NCBI GenBank assembly: GCA_020091685.1
Contig: CM034613.1
Location: 1,330,345-1,394,344, forward strand
Direction of reading: 5' to 3'
Length of the DNA: 64,000 bases
DNA from: Lutjanus erythropterus
Taxonomy: Eukaryota > Chordata > Actinopteri > Lutjaniformes > Lutjanidae
How positions within the stretch are numbered: the first letter of the stretch is position 1; every line of letters starts with the position of its first letter. Of the stretch, positions 1-11,862 are shown one piece after another. A program made the translations under genes and the position numbers. A model generated the notes under the pieces. It did not search any database and was not told the DNA's origin. It saw nothing but the letters and a program-made list of their open reading frames with translations.

Positions 1-303
1 TATTAAAACAAATTACTATGAAATTATTTTGAAACAATTATAACTTTTTTTTTTTTTTAAATATCTTCTTAGTTTTTAATGCCAAACCTGTTAATCCTAT
101 TGATTCTGTCTACAATGCACATCAGTGAAGTGTCTTTGGGTATATATTTTGTAAATAATTTCTGTTTACCAAATTTACAATCTTTTAATACTTAACTGAT
201 ACACTTTAAAGAAAAAAATATGTTTTTTCTCTTTTTGGTTGTTCATTTTAAAACTTTTGTTTGATTGTTTTAGGGTGATACTGTATTCATCCAGTTGCAT
301 TAC

Positions 304-899
304 TTAAAGGGTCAGTTCACCACAAAATCAAAAATGAAGAAAATACTGGCCTGTGGTGCTATTTATGCATGTATGCAGATTTTTTTTTAGCGTGAGTTGC
401 AGAGTTTTAGAGATATTGGCCGTGGAGATGTCTCTGATATAATGGAACTAAATGGCGCTCAAAGTACCAAAAAATTACATTTTAAAAACTCAAAGCGGGT
501 GTCTCCTTCCAAAAATCCTTAAAACAATCCACAGACCTGTTGTGAGCAGTTTCATGTAGGAACGACTTCCCTTCTGCTCGAAAATCTACCAGAACTACTT
601 TCATTCTACTGGATAGAAAGTAGTTCCCACATGAAACTGCTTACAACAAGGTCAGTGGATCATCTTGAGTAAGCAGGTCATATTTTCTGGAAATAAATGC
701 TGGTTTTGAATTTTTCAAATGTATTTCTTTGGTGCTTTGAGCACCATAAGCCGAGTGCCATTTAGTTCCATCTATTGCAGATATCTCTTTGGTCGATATC
801 TACAAAAGTCTGCCACTCACGCCAAAACTATCCAGATAGATAAACAGCACTACAGGGAAGAGGAAAATGTGTATTTTGATGGGTGAACTGTCCCTTTAA
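304..899. mobile_element. piggyBac-like fold-back MITE in htra3 intron 1
   Basis: A complete non-autonomous element, 308-895, flanked by TTAA on both sides (304-307 and 896-899). The ends are inverted: AGGGTCAGTTCACC on the left and the complement of GGTGAACTGTCCCT on the right. The two halves are almost entirely inverted copies of each other; for example GAGCAGTTTCATGTAGGAAC near 543 pairs with TTCCCACATGAAACTGCT near 625. TTAA flanks and AGGG ends suggest piggyBac mobilisation. No coding sequence is present. A half copy lies at 14,153-14,400. Confidence 0.8.
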
Positions 900-1033
900 A
901 ATAGTATAAAAGTAAGCTAAATGAAAGAGGGTAGCTTAGTGAGCAGTTTTGGAGAGGGCTCCTATAAATACTTGCTCCCCTGTCTACAGACTGTCTGGTT
1001 AACCAAACGAAGCCATCATTGAGTAAACCGTAC

Positions 1034-1454
1034 CTATGCTGGTCTCACACGGTCCCTTCTGGATCTGGGTGACTCCCGGCAGTCCCTGCTGCAGAGCCTT
1101 CCTGCTGGTGGCCTTCAGCTGGCACACGTTGCCGTATGTCTTGCCGTCGCTGCCGCACACCTCGTGGCTGAACCTGCACTGACAGACGCCCTTGGAGAGC
1201 CGCTTGCCCGCCGGGTGTTTGCACTCCAGCCCGTCCCCGCACGGCAGGTCGTCCTTGCGGCCGCACGGCTCCCCCTCTCCCTGCGCGCACACCAGGCAGC
1301 AGTTGCACCGGTCCGGCACGTAGCCGCTGGGGCAGCTGGGGCTCGGACAGGTACTCACATCGCACCGGGTTGGACAGTTGTCTTTGGGCTCTGCGCTGGC
1401 AGAATCCCTGAGGTAGAAGAGGACAGCGGTGTACAGCAGGAGCTGCATTTTCAT
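1034..1454 (-). CDS. htra3: HTRA3 serine protease, exon 1 (partial gene)
   Basis: First coding exon of secreted HtrA serine peptidase 3. It encodes 140 residues plus one base. The ATG is at 1454 with a second in-frame ATG two codons on; residues 1-21 form a signal peptide ending SASA. Residues 27-90 are an IGFBP-like module rich in Cys with the CNCCLVC motif at 50-56, and about 90-136 is a Kazal-like module (CGSDGKTYGNVC). Segments such as CPSPSCPSGYVPD and CNCCLVCA match human HTRA3 better than HTRA1, from memory. The exon ends at 1034 before a GTACGG donor (phase 1). The trypsin-like protease and PDZ exons would lie left of the window. Family knowledge: extracellular protease, linked to TGF-beta antagonism. 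The adjacent sh3tc1 supports the name. Whether this is the a or b teleost paralogue cannot be told. Confidence 0.93.
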
Positions 1455-2040
1455 GGAGGACAGAAACTCAAAGGGATGGAGAAAGTTTTACGCGCAGATC
1501 ATATTCACTGGCTCCTCACTGCGCAGCACTTTGTGGAGACTTTACAGATGAAAATCCACAAACACAAGGACAGAACGACAAATGTCCACCTAATACTGCA
1601 AAAGACATCAGAATAAAACGGTCCTGATACTGGATGGTGCAGCTTGTAGCCGCGCGTAATTGTGCGTCCGGAGACAACAACGAGCCAAAGTAGTGTGAGA
1701 GTATCCAGTGCAGTTAGACTCGATGTGTCTCTGTCTGTCCTTTGTCCAGACTCAGTGAAACTCCACCAGTCTGCAGCGAAGCCGGCCGGAGAGACAGAGG
1801 GAGGAGATGAGGAGCAGCTGCGCTCCTGGAGGCGTGGCGACGGATCTCACACTGATGTTGGCAACATCGCTGTTGTTGTTGTATGACCTCAGAATAAGTC
1901 ACATTCTGCCTTATTTCTGGCAGGTCTGGTGCGGGAAACTCATAGATGCTGCGGCCAAGATGTTAGAAATATTGGGGTCGGGGGCCTCATTTATAAAATG
2001 GTCTTTGGATCAAGTCTGATCTTAAGTGTGTGAAACCAAG
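1455..2040 (-). promoter_or_regulatory. htra3: htra3 5' flank, probable promoter/5' UTR
   Basis: Sequence upstream of the htra3 start codon. It is richer in G+C and CpG than the surrounding DNA, as is exon 1 itself, which suggests a CpG-island promoter. A TATA-like stretch on the minus strand near 1990 is about 540 bases from the ATG, so its use is uncertain. No transcription start can be fixed from sequence alone. Confidence 0.45.
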
Positions 2041-2109
2041 TACGTAGTAGTAGGCTGTTATGTAAAAAAACATACTTTGGCTTGGAAATCTTATCTCTAA
2101 TAAAGACAT

Positions 2110-2320
2110 CAAAGAAAAGAAAAAGAAAGTTGAGAAAACTTATAATTTCGAGGCAACTCTTCACTAAATGTTTGAGTTTTAAGTCAAACTCAAACTAAAA
2201 TCAAAAAAGCTCAAAAAAGTTTTGCTGACCTATAAACTTTGATTAATTTCATAGTTTATGTTTCGTCTTTAGATTTACTTGAATCTTTGAGTTCTCGAAA
2301 CCCAATTGCAATTAACTAAC
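2110..2320. mobile_element. Degraded copy of TA-flanked MITE family
   Basis: Shares blocks with the better copy at 32,732-33,111: AAAGTTGAGAAAACT, TTTCGAGGCAAC, GAGTTTTAAGTCAAACTCAAA and a right part with TTACTTGAATCTTTGAG. It is truncated and diverged, and no clear terminal repeats remain. Confidence 0.5.
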
Positions 2321-2457
2321 TAACTATTTGCAGCTACCTTCTGCAATACGAGCTACAAATATTCTGTGTGAAAGGCAACCTATTACTCATCAAATAATTG
2401 TTTTATTTAAGAAACTATCAGGATGAAGTAAAGGACATGCTTCTGTAATTTATAATA

Positions 2458-2830
2458 CATTGTTAGAATATACACAGAGTCCATTAGTGATAGTGAAGGT
2501 ATGGAATAAAGACTGTCCTGACTCATCTATAGACTGGTCCAGAGTGTGGAGAAATGTCGCTCATCCCAAAGCCAAAATCATAATTTCAATTTCAGTTTCT
2601 CCAAACTGCACCTTATGTGATTTGAATCAAACAGGGACACTTTTACACATTATGTGGGAATCAGCTCAAAGCTTCTGAGAACAAATAACAAAATGTCTAT
2701 CAGAGGCATTTGGCTCATTTATTAACTTCTCTCCAGAATTTCTGTTGTTGAATGATGATTCAGAGCAGAACTTTAACCAAACTCAAAGACAGCTGTGGCA
2801 GGGGCACTCAGTGCAGCTAGGAACGTGATA
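2458..2830 (+). pseudogene. L1-type LINE ORF2 C-terminal relic
   Basis: Translation on the plus strand shows the C-terminal zinc-knuckle region of fish L1-like ORF2: NKDCPDSSIDW, then CTLCDLNQTGTLLHIMWES (C-x2-C-...-H pattern), then FSPEFLLLNDDSEQN. A stop codon interrupts the frame at about 2677 and the rest of ORF2 is missing. It is a dead fragment. Confidence 0.7.
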
Positions 2831-2839
2831 TAAATGCAT

Positions 2840-5088
2840 TTTTTTTCTTTAAATTATTGTTATGTTTTTCTCTTTACTATGCATTGCATGGAGATGAAAT
2901 AGCATGAATGTATAATGTAATTTGAGATGGAGAGCCATGGGGAAGTGTTAGGTCAGGGTCAATGAATAATCAAAAGTGTAGAAGTATCCTGAATTGACCC
3001 TTCGCTAATCCCCGCCCTCCTTCGTTACTGTTGCTAAGTCTGCCAAGCTTTCCATTCTGGCACTATTTATGGTGATAAGAGTGGCAGATATAATGTTGAA
3101 ATTGGGAGCAGCTGCTGAAACACGAGGTCTGTGATTCCTCAGACAAGTAAACAAAAGCGGCTTCTCATTTCTAGATGATAATGGTGGATTTTGTCTGCTA
3201 AAATAATGACTCATGAGCAGATTTTACATCCACCATACTTCATGGGCCAAGAAGCCCTGTTTGGCAGGGTGAGACATAACACTTAACATCACATGCACTG
3301 AAAGCTTGTGCAAGGACGGGTGATGTCCATCTGTTTGTTGTGGGCTGGTCCAGGCCAAATGCCAGGGCCATTTTTTTTTTGTCCCAGTCCACCCATGAGT
3401 GTGTTGCCCTAAAATAACATGAGAATCAAAAACAGAGAAATAACAGGAACTCTTAGCTTCATGTGACATATCATAGCTGTGAAAATGGCTAAAAGGGAAG
3501 GAACAACATCTGCTGGTTGCTGGTGTGATACCTGCATGAACAGAGGTGGATTGTGGGACAGCGTGAACCTCTGCAGGGCCTCTGTACACACAGCCAACAG
3601 AAACTGACCCATTAAACACTTGACGTCGCCTCAAATCACCTCACATCTCCTGGTAAACAAACCCACAGCTGAGATACACGTGTTCTGCACCTGCTGAAGA
3701 GGAAATGCCTGCCTGCATCCAAAAAACATCACAGAAAGACAACTAAACAAAGTGGTCACACCACTAAAACTCTGATTTAACATCATACACACATGCTCGC
3801 AATACAAACTGACAATATGTCTCACTGGCTCTGTTTCACTTTGCTGTATTTGGTGTAGTTAAATAAATGTGACTACGGTGTTTTGCAGCTGGAAGAAGAA
3901 AAGAGAAAGAGGAGAGGCGTCAGTGAACGGATGAAATCCCTGATTCACCAGAGCGAACAGCCAGGCAGCCTCTGTGTCAAGGGTCACTGGTACTGGTCCA
4001 GGGGTGGTTCTAGCGGGTGGCAACAGGTCCAGTGCCCCTATACCCCCCTCCTAGAGCCTACAATAATAATACATCTTTTTCCTTTACTTTCATGTGCTGA
4101 AAACGTGTTACTGAATCATGGTATTTTCTACTAAATATAGTATACAGCACAGAGAAGGCCTAACATATCAGTATTTCAAATATTATATTTAAATATATTA
4201 TATTTGATTAATTTCATTGTATTCTTGGGCTATTCTCTTGTAATTCTAATTTAAATCTCATTTTCTATCAACTTTGTTTCAGAAATGAATTATTGTCCTG
4301 AAAACAGTAAAACAGAGTTATCCAATCAGATTTTTTTGTTGTTGTCTCTAGGCACAGAAAGGTAAGAGCTGGTTCACTCATTGGTTAGAACATCAACACT
4401 TGGACAGAATGTCACAGCCTGTGTGTTTGTTTAGAAAGTGACAGGTGAATTAACCAATCACATTTTGATTTACAGTGGGCGGGACCAAAAATAATTCCAA
4501 TATCTTGCTCAGGAGGATGCAAATGACACCGATGCTGTTGCTAGGTGGCTAACTTGATAGCGTTGCCCTTTTCAAGGCAAAATTTTGCAGACTAGCAGAG
4601 CATCTGCTGAGGACTGTGTCATTTTGGAGACTGAAATTGCCCTCGTCCCCGAGTCTATTAGAAGACATTTTTTTTTTTTTTAAAGCGACTTTCAGCAGTG
4701 CAGCACAGTAGACAGAGCTGTGTTGGTAGACACAAATAATACAACTGAAGATCTATGCTACATGTAACTGTGTGTGGGACTGAAACAGAGAAATAAGAAA
4801 TTCAGAATGATTCATATAGATTATTACAGCTCTTAATGAAACGCAAACTTCATAAATTCATAAAATTATCTCTTGTTTAATACAAGTTTAAGTAAAGAAA
4901 ACTCTAGAAAAAACATGACTTATTCTGCTGTCATTGTGTTGTGTTTGCTGCCCTCTACTGGGTTTTTTGTATGTGGCAACTACACACTGCTCTGGCTAAG
5001 TTTTGGCCAAACTGAAGTCCCAGGTCTAATAGTCACGGTTTGCCTCTGCCTGGTGTGTACTCATGATCACACACATAATGCGTGCTTA
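2840..5088. other. Intergenic DNA, no gene seen
   Basis: Open frames are short and show no family resemblance. A block near 4000-4060 (GGGGTGGTTCTAGCGGGTGG) resembles the start of the dispersed repeat at 13,030. Nothing else can be supported. Confidence 0.5.
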
Positions 5089-5580
5089 AAGGGATAGTTG
5101 ACCCCAAAATGAAAATTCAGTCATTATCCTCTCACCCTCAGGCTGATTGAGGGGTGGGTTTATTTTGTTTCACAGGAAAACAGAGTAATATAGTCTCCCA
5201 AACAATGTAAGTGAATTGTGTCCAGTTTTCAAATAACATGCAGTTTGCACACTGTCACACAATACACCCAGTCAGACATGTGTCCATGTGAATGTGACTC
5301 CAACCTAAGGACCTACAGTGAAGATTCAGGCTAAAAACATGCTGTAAATAACATTGTTTTAAGTCAGCTTGGCATGTTGGAGCTTTAGGAGACTTGGATT
5401 ACACCAGACGAGCAGTATGGAGGATTCTATGTTTTTATTTTCTTGTTCTTTGTTTTTTTTTTTTTTCAGTTCAAAAACTGGTCACCATTCACTTCCATTG
5501 TTTGGGAGATTCTGCAGTGCTGGTTTTCTGTGAAACTCCAACAGTGTTTTGTGGACAAAAAAAAATAAAGCACCAGTAAG
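5089..5580. mobile_element. TTAA-flanked MITE relic
   Basis: Begins with TTAAAGGGATAGTTGACCCC, the typical fish piggyBac-like MITE end. The internal part (GGATTACACCAGACGAGCAG, then AAAACTGGTCACCATTCACT) matches a second copy at about 58,840-59,150. The right terminus is not clear. Confidence 0.6.
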
Positions 5581-5656
5581 GTGTCCACAAGAGGAAATGA
5601 CATGGATAGCTCAATATTTTTTGAGGTGGTAAACAGTTTGAGACACTCTGGACTAA

Positions 5657-5680
5657 GAAAAAAAAAAAAAAAAAAAAAAC
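5657..5680 (+). repeat. Poly(A) tract
   Basis: A run of more than 20 A. It could be the tail of a retrotransposed copy, but no parent sequence is recognisable to its left. Confidence 0.7.
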
Positions 5681-6495
5681 GTGAGGCACAATGGATTTAA
5701 TTTATTCAAGGTGTGTCCAAATCCACTTCTGCCGTATTGCACCAGGGGCACAAGTGGTATTTTGCCCTGTCCTACCCCTTGCACCACCAATGCAAAGCAG
5801 GATACACCTATCAGCTGCACCCAAGTGCCCTCATTAATTCACAGGCGAGTTTCAGCCAAACATGCAATAAACCAATCAGAAAGTCAGCTCTCATTAGCTT
5901 TAAGAAACAAGTGAGCCAGGAGCGTAGACTGACGGCAGATTTACCAGGAGGAAACAAAGAGACAGATCTCCTAGTTTGAGGTGTGAGAGCGTGAGAACTT
6001 GCAATATATGAGACAACAGGTTGTCTCCAAAGCGGCTGCATGTGTAAATAGTTTATTTTACATGAATGTCTGCAAAAAACAATAAAATAAATGACCATAA
6101 ATGTCATGCAGATATGTATCTGGTTTATTTTGCACTGAAGAACCATGAAATTGTGTTGTACTTTATAATTAGTTATTATCACCATCATTATTGTGCAGCT
6201 CCACTGGCTGAGGAGCCGGGGAGAGGAGTGAGGAGTGGAGGAGAGAGAGAGAGGCAAACCGAACCAGTCTGGCCAAGAAGCTGCCATCTGAACCCATTGA
6301 AGAGCAGTTATACGGCTCTCCATGCTCGTCCTCCTTCTCCTCTCTCTCTCTCCTAATCCTCATATCCTCCTCGTTCCTCTGTCCTACTAACACTACTGTG
6401 AGAGTAGGAAACATAACTGAAGGTGTTTTGTGATTGTGGAGACGTGCCATGTGCTATCATGTGCTGACAGAATGATTGTGCCATACACTTTGCAC

Positions 6496-6742
6496 TTCGA
6501 CCAGGTTTTAGCTGGTCTAAGGCACAAGTGGTTTTTACTCCAATGTGCTGAGCGCAAGATAGCAAACACACCGGGCCAGGCCTACGTTTTGCCTTCATGT
6601 TCAGACCTCCCTCCCGCGGCTGCACAGACCAGGTACAAGTGCATTTGCTATCTTGCAGATGTGACAAATATGGTACTTGCGCCGTTGTAAGATAGCAAAT
6701 CCACCAGAGCAACAGCTTTGCGCTGGGTGTAAGATAGGGCCC
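6496..6742. mobile_element. MITE relic with GTAAGATAGGGCCC end
   Basis: The right end reads GCGCTGGGTGTAAGATAGGGCCC. Internal blocks (CACAGACCAGGTACAAGTGC, TTTGCTATCTTGCA, GTAAGATAGCAAA) match the copy at 24,935-25,198. The left terminus is lost. This end type occurs in fish hAT-like MITEs. Confidence 0.6.
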
Positions 6743-8635
6743 AAAGTTTTGATTCTCACAGCCAGAAGCAGGCCAGCTCTAACTGAAGCCTCAGCAGTGG
6801 CTGCAGGCCCAGTGGTGTGCTCAGCTCCATGTGCTTTCTGCTTTTTTTTCCCTTCTTTCCAAAATATGAAGTCATTCATTCTTTGCTGCAGACTGGGGAT
6901 ATGAGGACATGCTCTCATTGCTGTCCCCTTGTAAGGGCAATTTAACACGACCAGACCATGCAGTCACATGCGCGCACACACACACACACACTCACTCACT
7001 TTAGTCTTAATACCAAGATGACCATCAGCAGTTTGCCTAAATGCAAACTCCTCCATCATGTTTTTGGTGTGTTGACCTGATCAGCTGTAAAGCCCTGGAT
7101 AGATATAAAGTGTTGTTGGTGGTGTAGCTTTTCACACAGCTGCATGTGCACACTAAATCAACACCGGAGGACTGATTAAATTCACTCCAAACACGCTGCT
7201 TTTCCTCAGGAGAATCTGACTTTGCGTAAAAAGGAAACTGGACGTTTGCTTTTAAAAGTCCATCATTTTATTCAATTGTTATCTCAAGATGAACTGTTTT
7301 CTCACAACCATGACCACAGTGTGTCCTCAAAAAACAAATAATCTTTTATTTTAAATTAATTTAAAGATTGTTTTCCTTCATTACAATCTCATTATTGAGG
7401 ATTATTGTGCCTCCAGAGGGAGGCTGATGTCACTGAGTCAGTTTCAGTTGGGTGTGAAGACCACAAGTTTGACAATGAAACAAATCTGGGGGTGTGGAGT
7501 TAGAAAGAATTAGAAAGAGTTGGAAAGAAGTGAGTTTAGCAGACCTCTGTAGTCTGCTCCTCATCTCTGCTCGAGGCTACAGATCACATGCAGATTCATT
7601 TGTGCTCCCTTTACATATGAAAATAGACACGTAAACAATATAATAAAAGAGGTAAAAGTGGAGGTAGCGTTGCAGACAGTGTAGTCTGTGCCATTAAATA
7701 CATCACGACATGTGGACGGGGATTTTTTTTTCACTGTCTAATGGATGACAAACATCATTTTCAATACTATTGGATTTTTAAAACTTCTTTGTTGTGTCCC
7801 GTGGTTGTGTCTTGTGTTTGTGTCTTGTGTTTATGTCCTGTGATCGTGTCTTGCTTGCTTGCTTGCTGGCTTCACTGCTGCACTAACCTCATCCTGTCGA
7901 GTTTTGCATGTTGCGTCCTGTCAGTTCAGAGCACAGCTCAGGAGCAACACAACAGTCTCTAGTTTCCCGTTGTTTGGCCAGCTTGAGCGCCATTTCATCC
8001 GTTTTATTTTCCAGACAGAATATTGGACAGCAGCAGCCTTAAGTCTCAGCTGGGGACACCTGCTGGGGTGGACCACTTCATTTTCCAGTGTCTACGAGTG
8101 AATTTGGTGATGCATGTTTCAGCAATAAAGCTAAAAAAAATACTAGATAAAAGAAGAAAAGTTGCAAAGTGTGAAAGAGATACCTGCTGTGCAGCCGTTC
8201 CCATAGCAGCAATTTATTATAACTACAGTTGCTAATCAAAATGTTGGTCATTATAAAGGGGTTACATTCAAATATTCTTGTTGTGGTGCCTTTCTGATAT
8301 CCATTTTGATATAGAGAGGGGGGGAATCTGACTCTGACAGGTTTATGCAATACACTTTCTGGAAACAGCAGGAACTGTAACAATTAACTTCCTGGAACTC
8401 TGATCTAGTTTCAGTTTCATTCCTTTTTCTTGAATGACATCTATGCATCCATCATTTTAGTCAAGGTGTCACATATATCCTACCAAAATGATGTAACTTT
8501 TGTGCAGTCCAAATGAGAATGATTTAAACAGGTGTATGGATGTATTAAGGAGTTTGATATGGCGTAGTCACTTGGTCGTAGAAGACAAACAAATCCACTG
8601 AAACCTTAAAACGTTTTCTAAATAGACCTCTAGTG
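6743..8635. other. Intergenic DNA, no gene seen
   Basis: Contains a short CA tract near 6974-6990 and GTGTC-rich low-complexity DNA at 7795-7870. Open frames show no recognisable domains. Confidence 0.5.
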
Positions 8636-10460
8636 CAGAGGTGGGACAAAGTTATTGTTTTGCAAGTGACAAGTAGTAGTAGTAGTCTTTGCTTTCAAGT
8701 CCCAAGTCAAGTCTGACAAGTCCTGAGTCAAGTCCAGTGCCCATCAAGTCATAATGTAACAGTGAGTTTACAGCCTCAGATTTACAAAGTTAAGCTGTTA
8801 AGCTAACATTAGTTAAACATTAGCTCAAGCAATGAGCAAGTTTGCAGTTGTTACATCTTTGGCTGTAATTTTTGACTGCAGTTGATTTTTTATTGTACAC
8901 TTCGTAGTTTTTGTGCATGAACAAAATGATCTTTGGTATAATTTTTTTCCCAACTGGAGCTAAGTAACATAACATTCATGGTTAAGTTAAGTTGGGTGTA
9001 AGCACAAGTAGGTTTTGGTTTTGGTTTTGTTGCCAGATCTTAGCTCCACGCTGCCTGGTAACCCTGGGACTCCTGTCTTCTGGTAACTGGTGTCAATGTA
9101 ATTGTTTGGCAGAGGTAGTGGTCATGTGCTTTGCCACCACTGAGAAGATCTGACTTACAGCTTACAGATGGTACTTACAGCTCTGCCCCATTCTGATGGG
9201 ATGGATTGTGTTTTCCAGGCCACACTCATGAACCTCCACGATAGCTTCAGGAGTCTGGGGCAGTTCTTGTACACCATATAGGGTACAACATTTGGGCAAG
9301 GGGCTGATGCAGCTCTCGCTCGCTCTACCACATACTTGACTTCAGACCATCTGGGAGGAGTGGTGTCAAACTCTGGTGGGTGGGATATGTTCCCTGGTGA
9401 GCTGAGAGGGCTTACTTTTTAGCTGTCACTGAGCTGGCCTTTGAAGTATTCCTCCAGCTCATCCTCTGTGGTGTCTCTCTGCAGTGTCCCGGACTCGTTC
9501 TCTTCCAAGAGGCCTCAGACATACTTAGAGGGGTCCTGGAAGAAGCTCACCCTCACTTTCTCCCAGCAGTTTCTGCGTTTCCTGATTCTTTCAGCCCTCC
9601 CCTGGCGTGCAAGTCTGACTTTGATCTGGTTCCACAGGTTCTTCAGGTTGTCTTTTTCCTGGTTCTTGGCTTTCCTTCATGATTTCTGTAAGAGGCATTT
9701 CTTTTTAAGCAGCTGGAGGATTTCCCTCTCACATGTTCTGCTCTGCTTGGGAATGATCCTCCTCCTACAAATGTTTCCTTGCCCTTTCCTTTGGCCTCGT
9801 GGCCAAAGATGTTCAGTTTGGCAGTTGAGCTGCCTCTTAATGCGTTCTGGAGGGTGGTGTGTGGGCTTGTGCCGAAGCTTCTCCAAGCATCCTTGTCACT
9901 GGCTTTTGGCCACTTGACTTTGGGTTTTCGGGTTGGCTTCCTTGGTGTGCCACTTGTGGATTCTCTCCTTGGTGTTTCATTGCGATGTTCGTGCTGTGGG
10001 CTGTGCAACTGTAGATGAGAATCCTGTTGGGAAGGCCGATCTTCCATTCTCTCACCAGCTGCAACGATAGGATCAGTAGCACTGTGGTGCTCGACCGTGC
10101 TATGATTCCTCCTCGGTTGACCTCCTCTGACGCAGCGCAAACTTGCATCCAGTGGCTACCACTGTATTTTGCCTTCCCCTAGTGGATCCACAAACCCAGG
10201 TAGGATGTCATTTTGGACTACCCACAACCACATTCTCTCAGGATCCTTTGCTCAGTCGTTGTTGCCATGCCAGTCGCTACTGTGTTATCTGTCCTGAGTA
10301 GTCCATTTTCCATCATACCTCTCCATAGACTGCCGGGCTGTTTTCTTCTTGTTGTGCTTGTATTTAATTTTAGGGTGTCCATGAAGCAGGCACTACTAAG
10401 ATGTGTCAAGTGTAATGTCATCAAATTTGAGACTCGAGTTTGACTCAAGTCACTAACTAA
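8636..10460. mobile_element. hAT-like repeat with LINE insertion
   Basis: Left end CAGAGGTGGGACAAAGTTAT and following AAGTCCCAAGTCAAGTC match the repeat at 31,051-31,760. The matching right part (GAGACTCGAGTTTGACTCAA) is near 10,430. The 9,170-10,150 interior is an unrelated LINE relic, so the element appears split by it. The terminal CACCTCTG end was not found. Confidence 0.5.
9170..10150 (-). pseudogene. R2/NeSL-like LINE reverse transcriptase relic
   Basis: Minus-strand translation of 9,185-9,385 shows WSEVKYVVERARAASAP, then VVPYMVYKNCPRLLKLSWRF, then SIPSEWGRA. This is the conserved start of the reverse transcriptase domain of fish non-LTR elements (family form SAPGPNGVPY-x-VYK). Upstream, 9,643-10,140 is open and contains KVKWPKASDKDAW, like the N-terminal part of such polyproteins. 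Stops and frameshifts separate the blocks. Clade assignment is from memory. Confidence 0.65.
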
Positions 10461-11071
10461 TTAGCTTGAAAAATTCACTTTTTTTTGTGGCGGCTTATGA
10501 GTCCAGGAGCAGGCACTTCCCGGACTCTGCTACCAGGCAACAAGTATTTTGTTTCCTTTTGCCAGAGTCAGGCTAACTATTTCCACTCGTTATGCTAAGC
10601 TAAGATGAGCAGCAGTAGTCTTTTATTCAACAGATATGAGAGTAGTATCATCCAACTCCTCACTAGAAAACAAGTTAATGTATTTCCCAACATGTCAAAC
10701 TATTTCTTCCAAGGGTCCAAGGAAGGCTGTTGCAGTGTAGTAAAGTTAGCAAGGGTGTGTTTTTATGCTTTTCTCTCCTTGAAAAGTCATTTTAAGGTGC
10801 TTTAGATTATCTGGTTAATCACTTGTGTTGTTGCCACATGCTCTCTGTCTGTAGCTCTGCCTGACAGAGTCAGTTTGTCCCCAGACAGATGAAACTGGTA
10901 ATATCAGAGCTGCCAGGAATGACGGTCACAACTACAAAAACAAGTCTCAGGTTGTAAAAAGTGGAACCGCTTTGCTCAAAAATGACCTCACATAGCAAAA
11001 ATGTTGTTTCTCTCCGGATCTTAAAACTGCTTCTCACATGGACAGGAGTACTGTAAGAACCATCCCACCCA

Positions 11072-11093
11072 ACACACACACACACACATACAT

Positions 11094-11142
<49 letters not shown>

Positions 11143-11149
11143 TACACAC
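11072..11149. repeat. (CA)n microsatellite
   Basis: About 78 bases of CA dinucleotides with a few ATA/ATG interruptions. Confidence 0.97.
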
Positions 11150-11862
11150 GCTACAGATGTGAGGCTGTTTTTAATTCTCTGACAGGCCGACGGCCACAGA
11201 GGGGGAGCCGGCTGTGGACTCCTCATATTCATGGATCAACGACGGTCCAGGTTTGTTTGGACTGACAAGAGGGGTGTGGACAGAGTACATGTGTATGTCA
11301 CCCAGCCGTGGGTGTGTTTATTTGAAATGGTCTGTCACTTGAGGAAACACAGGGCTCCTTGTTCAGCGGGCTGTTTGTCTGAAGCTAATGGAGGGATGCA
11401 GACGCCACTCTGTAATATTTGTCCAACTATTCTTTCTCTTCCTGTGTCTCTAGTAGACATTTGACACATTATGACTCATTAATCACACTGCCTGAAGGCC
11501 AAAACCAAACTTTTTTTTTTACTTTGTTATAGAACAACACAAAAGTGACAAATAAATTGCAGAGAATCAAAACTTAACATAACTATGTGAGTGTGAAAAG
11601 ATAAGACGTTTAGATATATGTTTTAAATTATCCATGGTGCTATAATTAAACCAACTACATACACACAGCAAGATAAATCCTTACTTTGGCGCCACCCAGT
11701 GATCACAATAAGAATGATGTATAAGACAGCAGTGCTGCCAACAGATCTTACATCATAACTGTCATATTTCTCAAAAACAAACAAAAACAATGCTGTCAGA
11801 ATATTTTTAAAACTATGTTAAAATATACATATAAATTCCTCTTCTCTTGTTGTCCATAAGTT

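Noticed and set aside
1164-1616. 150-codon plus-strand open frame
   Set aside because: It is antisense to htra3 exon 1, whose IGFBP/Kazal translation is convincing; the GC-rich DNA simply lacks stops.
5811-6323. 170-codon minus-strand frame
   Set aside because: No recognisable domain, no splice context and overlapping equal-sized frames on the other strand.
10870-11232. 120-codon minus-strand frame
   Set aside because: Crosses a CA microsatellite and has poly-Val/Cys translation; no domain.
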